Assembly: GCA_050735975.1 (NCBI GenBank)
Contig: JBOHVS010000378.1
Location: forward strand, 1-8,667
DNA: 8,667 bases
Source: DATMBL01 sp050735975
GTDB lineage: Bacteria > Desulfobacterota > Binatia > UBA9968
Direction of reading: 5' to 3'
The notes below the pieces were generated by a model. It was not told the origin of the DNA and searched no databases. It saw only the letters and a list, made by a program, of their open reading frames with translations. Within the stretch, counting starts at the first letter, position 1; each line of letters opens with the position of its first letter. Of the stretch, positions 5,764 to 8,667 are shown in pieces. The translations under genes were made by a program, and so were the position numbers.

Positions 5764-7491
5764 TTAAATCGCCTGACGGTTCCGGATCTTTTTGAAGCTC
5801 AAGTCTTGCAAACGGCGCCCATCGGCTCCGGCGGTGCGGGATTGTTCAGCATCGCCCGCCGATGACGCGAGGTCCGGCACGATCAGTGTAAAAGTCGAAC
5901 CTTTGCCTACTTCGCTTTCGACTTCCATGCTCCCGCCTAGGATTTCGGTAAACTGCTTTACAATGTAAAGCCCGAGTCCAATGCCCTCATAAAGCCTCGT
6001 ATCCGAACTATCTGCTTGGCGGAACTTTTCAAAGATTGTCGGCACGATATCTGCCGCAATCCCAATCCCGGTATCGGCAACTTTAAACTCGATGCATTTT
6101 CCTGGCGGCAGGCACCGTGCTGAAACTTTTACGTACCCCTGATTCGTAAACTTGATGGCATTGTCGATCAGGTTTTGAAGAATGATTTTTAACTTGTTCC
6201 CATCCGTAAGCAGTTCGGGCAAGTTACGGTCATAATCCCAATAGACCGCCACCTCTTTTTCCGCAAGGACTTGATTGGATTCCGAAAGCTCCCCAAGCAA
6301 GCGCGTGACGTCGACTCTTTCTCTCTCAACCATCATGGCGCCGGCTTCGAGCTTGGTCACATCGAGAATGATCCGTATCATGGCCAAGAGGTCGTTGGAT
6401 AGCTTCTTGATGCCGCGCGCAGCTTTCAACTGAACCGGGGAGAGGCTTCCTGAGGACTCCTCTTCCAAGAAATTGGCGTAACCCGTGATGGCAATGAGCG
6501 GAGTCCTCAGCTCATGCGACGTGACACTCAGAAACTCATCTTTTATCTTATTCGACTTCTCTAAAGCCCGCGCCTGCTGCTTTGTCTCTTCGTGAAGTTG
6601 GGAATTCTGCATGGCGATGGCCGCCTGGTCCGCTAGGGTGCTTAGAAACCCAATCTCCTGATCGCTAAATTGGTGTTCTTCTTTGGCGTAAAACTCGAGG
6701 ACGCCGAGCGGCTTGTCCTTGGCGATCAGAGGAATTCCTAAATAGGAGAAAAGCCCCTGTTTTCTAAAAATCTCATGGTTTTTTGTTCGCTGCTCGGATT
6801 GAACGTCGGCGATGGTGATCGGTGTCTGATTCTCGAAAACCATTTTCGGGATGCCGGCCCCTGACTTCCACTCCTCCCCCTCCCACTCATCCGGATCCAG
6901 ATTGCGGCAGGCTACAGGCTCTAGAAACCCCGTCCGTGGATTGAATAGTCTGACTATGCCGGCAACGGCATAATCGAAAGACAGATCGATTTTTTCCAAC
7001 AGCACGTCCAAAATGGTGCGTAGATCCAATGTCGAGGTAATGGCCAGGTTGATATCACGCAAGGCGCTGATCCGTTTTAAGTGTCGTTGAATTTGTTCTT
7101 CTGTTCCCTTGCGTTCTCTGGCATAACGTATGGCCCGCACAACCGAGCTGCCGTCTGTCTGTCCCTTGACCAGATAATCCTGCGCTCCGACCCGAAGCGC
7201 GCTGACCGCTACTTCCTCATCATCAAGGCCCGTGAGCACCAAAATCGGAACGCTGGGCGCGGCATCTCGCACAGCCGCAAGATTATCAAGCCCCTGGCCG
7301 TCAGGGAGAGAAAGATCCAGCAGCACGACATCAAAATGCTCCCCGTGCAGGCGCTCCAGAGCCTCGCTGAGTCGCTCAACATGCTCTAAGGCACATTGAT
7401 AATTCACTAGCTCTTTCAAAGCCTCTCGCAATAGGCGGGCGTCTCCTGGGTTATCCTCCACCAGCAGGATTCTGTTAGACGCGTCCTTCAT
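5764..7491 (-). CDS. Hybrid sensor kinase: receiver - GAF - HisKA - HATPase
   Basis: A 575-residue cytoplasmic protein without membrane segments. Residues 5-125 are a receiver with acidic pair E12/D13, phosphoacceptor D59 (V-V-L-L-D-L), T87 and K109, all intact. Residues 145-300 are a GAF sensor domain, ending in the usual D-Q-A-A-I-A-M-Q-N helix. A short coiled linker leads to HisKA with the H-box SHELRTPL (H326), then the HATPase with N-box residues N440 and N444, G1 DTGIG (473-477), F-box FEKF (487-490) and G2 GIGLGL (503-508). A receiver placed before a kinase usually means the kinase is switched by phosphotransfer from an upstream kinase, which fits the kinase and regulator encoded just before it. 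Its ATG overlaps the preceding stop (ATGA at 7491-7488), a sign of translational coupling. The last ~35 residues after the catalytic domain are a polar, basic tail of no known type. What the GAF domain senses is unknown. Confidence 0.92.
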   Translation of the reverse strand: MKDASNRILLVEDNPGDARLLREALKELVNYQCALEHVERLSEALERLHGEHFDVVLLDLSLPDGQGLDNLAAVRDAAPSVPILVLTGLDDEEVAVSALRVGAQDYLVKGQTDGSSVVRAIRYARERKGTEEQIQRHLKRISALRDINLAITSTLDLRTILDVLLEKIDLSFDYAVAGIVRLFNPRTGFLEPVACRNLDPDEWEGEEWKSGAGIPKMVFENQTPITIADVQSEQRTKNHEIFRKQGLFSYLGIPLIAKDKPLGVLEFYAKEEHQFSDQEIGFLSTLADQAAIAMQNSQLHEETKQQARALEKSNKIKDEFLSVTSHELRTPLIAITGYANFLEEESSGSLSPVQLKAARGIKKLSNDLLAMIRIILDVTKLEAGAMMVERERVDVTRLLGELSESNQVLAEKEVAVYWDYDRNLPELLTDGNKLKIILQNLIDNAIKFTNQGYVKVSARCLPPGKCIEFKVADTGIGIAADIVPTIFEKFRQADSSDTRLYEGIGLGLYIVKQFTEILGGSMEVESEVGKGSTFTLIVPDLASSAGDAEQSRTAGADGRRLQDLSFKKIRNRQAI

Positions 7492-7937
7492 CTAGCCTTG
7501 CCGTCGGATGGCAGAATCACAACAGAAAACCAGAAGTCTCCGACAGTCTTCACGACCTCGATGAACTGCTCAAGATCAACCGGTTTGTTGATGTAACAAT
7601 TGGCATGCAGATCGTAAGTCTTAAGAACATCGTGCTCGGCCGTAGATGTCGTCAGAACCACTACCGGAATATGTCTTAGTTCGGCATCCTCTTTAATCTC
7701 CGCCAACACCTCACGGCCGTCCTTTTTGGGCAAATTAAGATCCAGCAAGATCAGGTCCGGACGCGCCTGGCCGGCATACTTACCGATTTGGCGTAGAGAG
7801 GCTAAAGCTTCCACTCCGTCCTCCGCCACACTCACATGATTGAGCAGCTTGCCTTCCTTTAAAGCCTCTATTGTCAACCGCACATCCCCGGGATTGTCCT
7901 CCACTAATAAAATTTCGACCGGTCTACTGGGTTTCAT
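7488..7937 (-). CDS. Single-domain response regulator, Rcp1/CheY-like
   Basis: A 149-residue stand-alone receiver. The acidic residues are E13 and D14 in LVEDNPGD, the phosphoacceptor is D66 in L-I-L-L-D-L-N-L-P, and the switch residues T96/T97 and K118 (in NKP) are present, so it should be phosphorylatable. The LVEDNPGDVRLT beginning and the F-W-F-S-V-V-I-L-P end (135-143) match the regulators paired with phytochrome-type kinases (Rcp1 family), where the C-terminal aromatic stretch takes part in dimerisation. There is no DNA-binding domain, so it acts by protein contact or as a phosphotransfer carrier. AAGGAAAG lies upstream of ATG 7937. It is 15 nt downstream of a kinase gene and overlaps the next kinase gene by 4 nt, so it very likely relays between the two; that pairing is inference. 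Confidence 0.92.
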   Translation of the reverse strand: MKPSRPVEILLVEDNPGDVRLTIEALKEGKLLNHVSVAEDGVEALASLRQIGKYAGQARPDLILLDLNLPKKDGREVLAEIKEDAELRHIPVVVLTTSTAEHDVLKTYDLHANCYINKPVDLEQFIEVVKTVGDFWFSVVILPSDGKAR

Positions 7938-7952
7938 AATGCTTTCCTTCGC

Positions 7953-8667
7953 TCAGTTTTGTGCCGGTATGGTAAAGTAAAAAGTCGCTCCTTTCTCAGA
8001 GTTCGACTCCACCCAGATATGTCCTCCATGACGCTCCACGATCTTCTTGCACACGGCTAATCCTATTCCTGTGCCGGGGTACTCTCCCCTCCTATGCAAT
8101 CGCTGGAAAATAACAAAAATGCGCTCGGCGTACTGCGAATCTATGCCAATCCCATTGTCCCGTATGGAAAAAACCCACTCCTTGCCATTTCGCTTGCTCG
8201 ATACGTGTACAAGCGGCGGCTCCTGATTACGAAACTTGATCGCGTTGCCGATCAGATTTTGCAGGAGCTGGCCGATCTGGCCGCCATCCGCCCTCGCCGT
8301 GGGTAGCGGATCATGGGTAACCACTGCGCCACTCTCTTCAATCGCGACCTTTAGATCTCCCAAAACCCGACCCAAGAGATCCTCACAATTGGTGGGTTCA
8401 AACTCGCCACCGTTGGTTCCCACCCGGGAATAGGCCAGAAGATCTTGGATCAACCTCTGCATCCGAGTCGCCCCGTCCACGGCATAGGCGATGAACTCGT
8501 CCGCGTCCGAACCCAATTTCCCTTTGTAACGCCTCGCTAAGAGCTGGGTGTAACTTGACACCATACGCAACGGCTCCTGAAGATCATGGGAAGCCACATA
8601 AGCGAACTGTTCCAACTCGGTATTAGACCGCGCCAATTCCCGTGCTTTGTCCATCAGCGCCCGCTGC
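7953..8667 (-). CDS. Sensor histidine kinase, phytochrome-type catalytic core, 5'-partial
   Basis: Only the C-terminal kinase core is in the window. The reading frame continues upstream of the ATG at 8654 to the edge (codons Q-R-A-L before M), as part of a charged coiled linker, so that ATG is unlikely to be the real start and the sensor part is missing. Counting from that ATG, the H-box is ASHDLQEPLR with H23, the form typical of phytochrome and PAS-linked kinases. The ATP-binding domain shows N133 and N137 (Q-N-L-I-G-N-A-I-K-F), DNGIG (166-170), F-Q-R-L-H (183-187) and GTGIGLA (194-200), ending at T-I-P-A-Q-N. All catalytic marks are intact. It precedes the Rcp-like regulator by 15 nt and is its probable phosphate donor. 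Whether the lost N-terminus is a phytochrome, PAS, GAF or membrane sensor cannot be said. Confidence 0.9.
   Translation of the reverse strand, partial: QRALMDKARELARSNTELEQFAYVASHDLQEPLRMVSSYTQLLARRYKGKLGSDADEFIAYAVDGATRMQRLIQDLLAYSRVGTNGGEFEPTNCEDLLGRVLGDLKVAIEESGAVVTHDPLPTARADGGQIGQLLQNLIGNAIKFRNQEPPLVHVSSKRNGKEWVFSIRDNGIGIDSQYAERIFVIFQRLHRRGEYPGTGIGLAVCKKIVERHGGHIWVESNSEKGATFYFTIPAQN

Noticed and set aside
5545..5865. Plus-strand open frame of 106 codons beginning M-S-A-Y-P-F-A-L-S-A-S-K-G
   Set aside because: The beginning is a translation of the inverted-repeat element (a familiar kind of spurious peptide from this repeat), and the end is antisense to the kinase gene.
7953..8654. Complete 233-residue kinase starting at ATG 8654
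   Set aside because: The frame stays open to the window edge, the ATG lies inside a coiled linker, and no ribosome binding site precedes it, so it is treated as partial.

Overview
The window carries part of a tripartite tricarboxylate transporter (TTT) locus next to a two-component signalling cassette. Base composition is moderately GC-rich and the genes are tightly packed, each with a strong purine-rich Shine-Dalgarno site. The style of the proteins (TTT binding proteins with an IPGNP / VQNMPGAG core, a phytochrome-type kinase with an Rcp-like regulator) and a TTCGAC...GCTCA...CGAA intergenic repeat suggest an uncultured soil or groundwater proteobacterium-like lineage, such as a deltaproteobacterial/Binatota or Rokubacteria-type genome. 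That taxonomic guess is an inference; no marker gene is present.

Left part (1-2062, plus strand): the 3' end of a membrane gene whose last ~200 residues are a TctB-like small subunit, and whose first ~20 residues look like the C-terminus of the large subunit TctA, so this may be a TctA-TctB fusion. A periplasmic binding protein gene (tctC type) follows 37 nt later. Behind it lies a scrambled remnant of a further tctC gene, with its own ribosome binding site and signal peptide but an inverted internal piece. A 17-bp hairpin terminator with poly-A/poly-T flanks closes the transcripts arriving from both sides.

Middle (2073-5310, minus strand): three more complete tctC-type genes, probably one transcription unit read from a promoter near 5388-5416 to the shared terminator. 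The four intact binding proteins form two sequence pairs, each about 80% identical by eye. The outer genes (707-1753 and 4264-5310) are one type and the inner two (2073-3104 and 3188-4228) are another. All four have exactly two cysteines in the mature protein, 47 residues apart.

Intergenic region 5311-5763: holds the promoter candidate and a 132-bp element with perfect 16-bp inverted ends and two inverted internal modules (MITE/REP-like). I see no gene there.

Right part (5764-8667, minus strand): a sensor kinase (cut by the window edge), a single-domain Rcp1/CheY-like response regulator and a receiver-GAF-HisKA-HATPase kinase. They are spaced and overlapped as an operon, and all visible phosphotransfer residues are intact. 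Whether this cassette controls the transporter genes cannot be read from the sequence; it does not look like the classical TctD/TctE pair.
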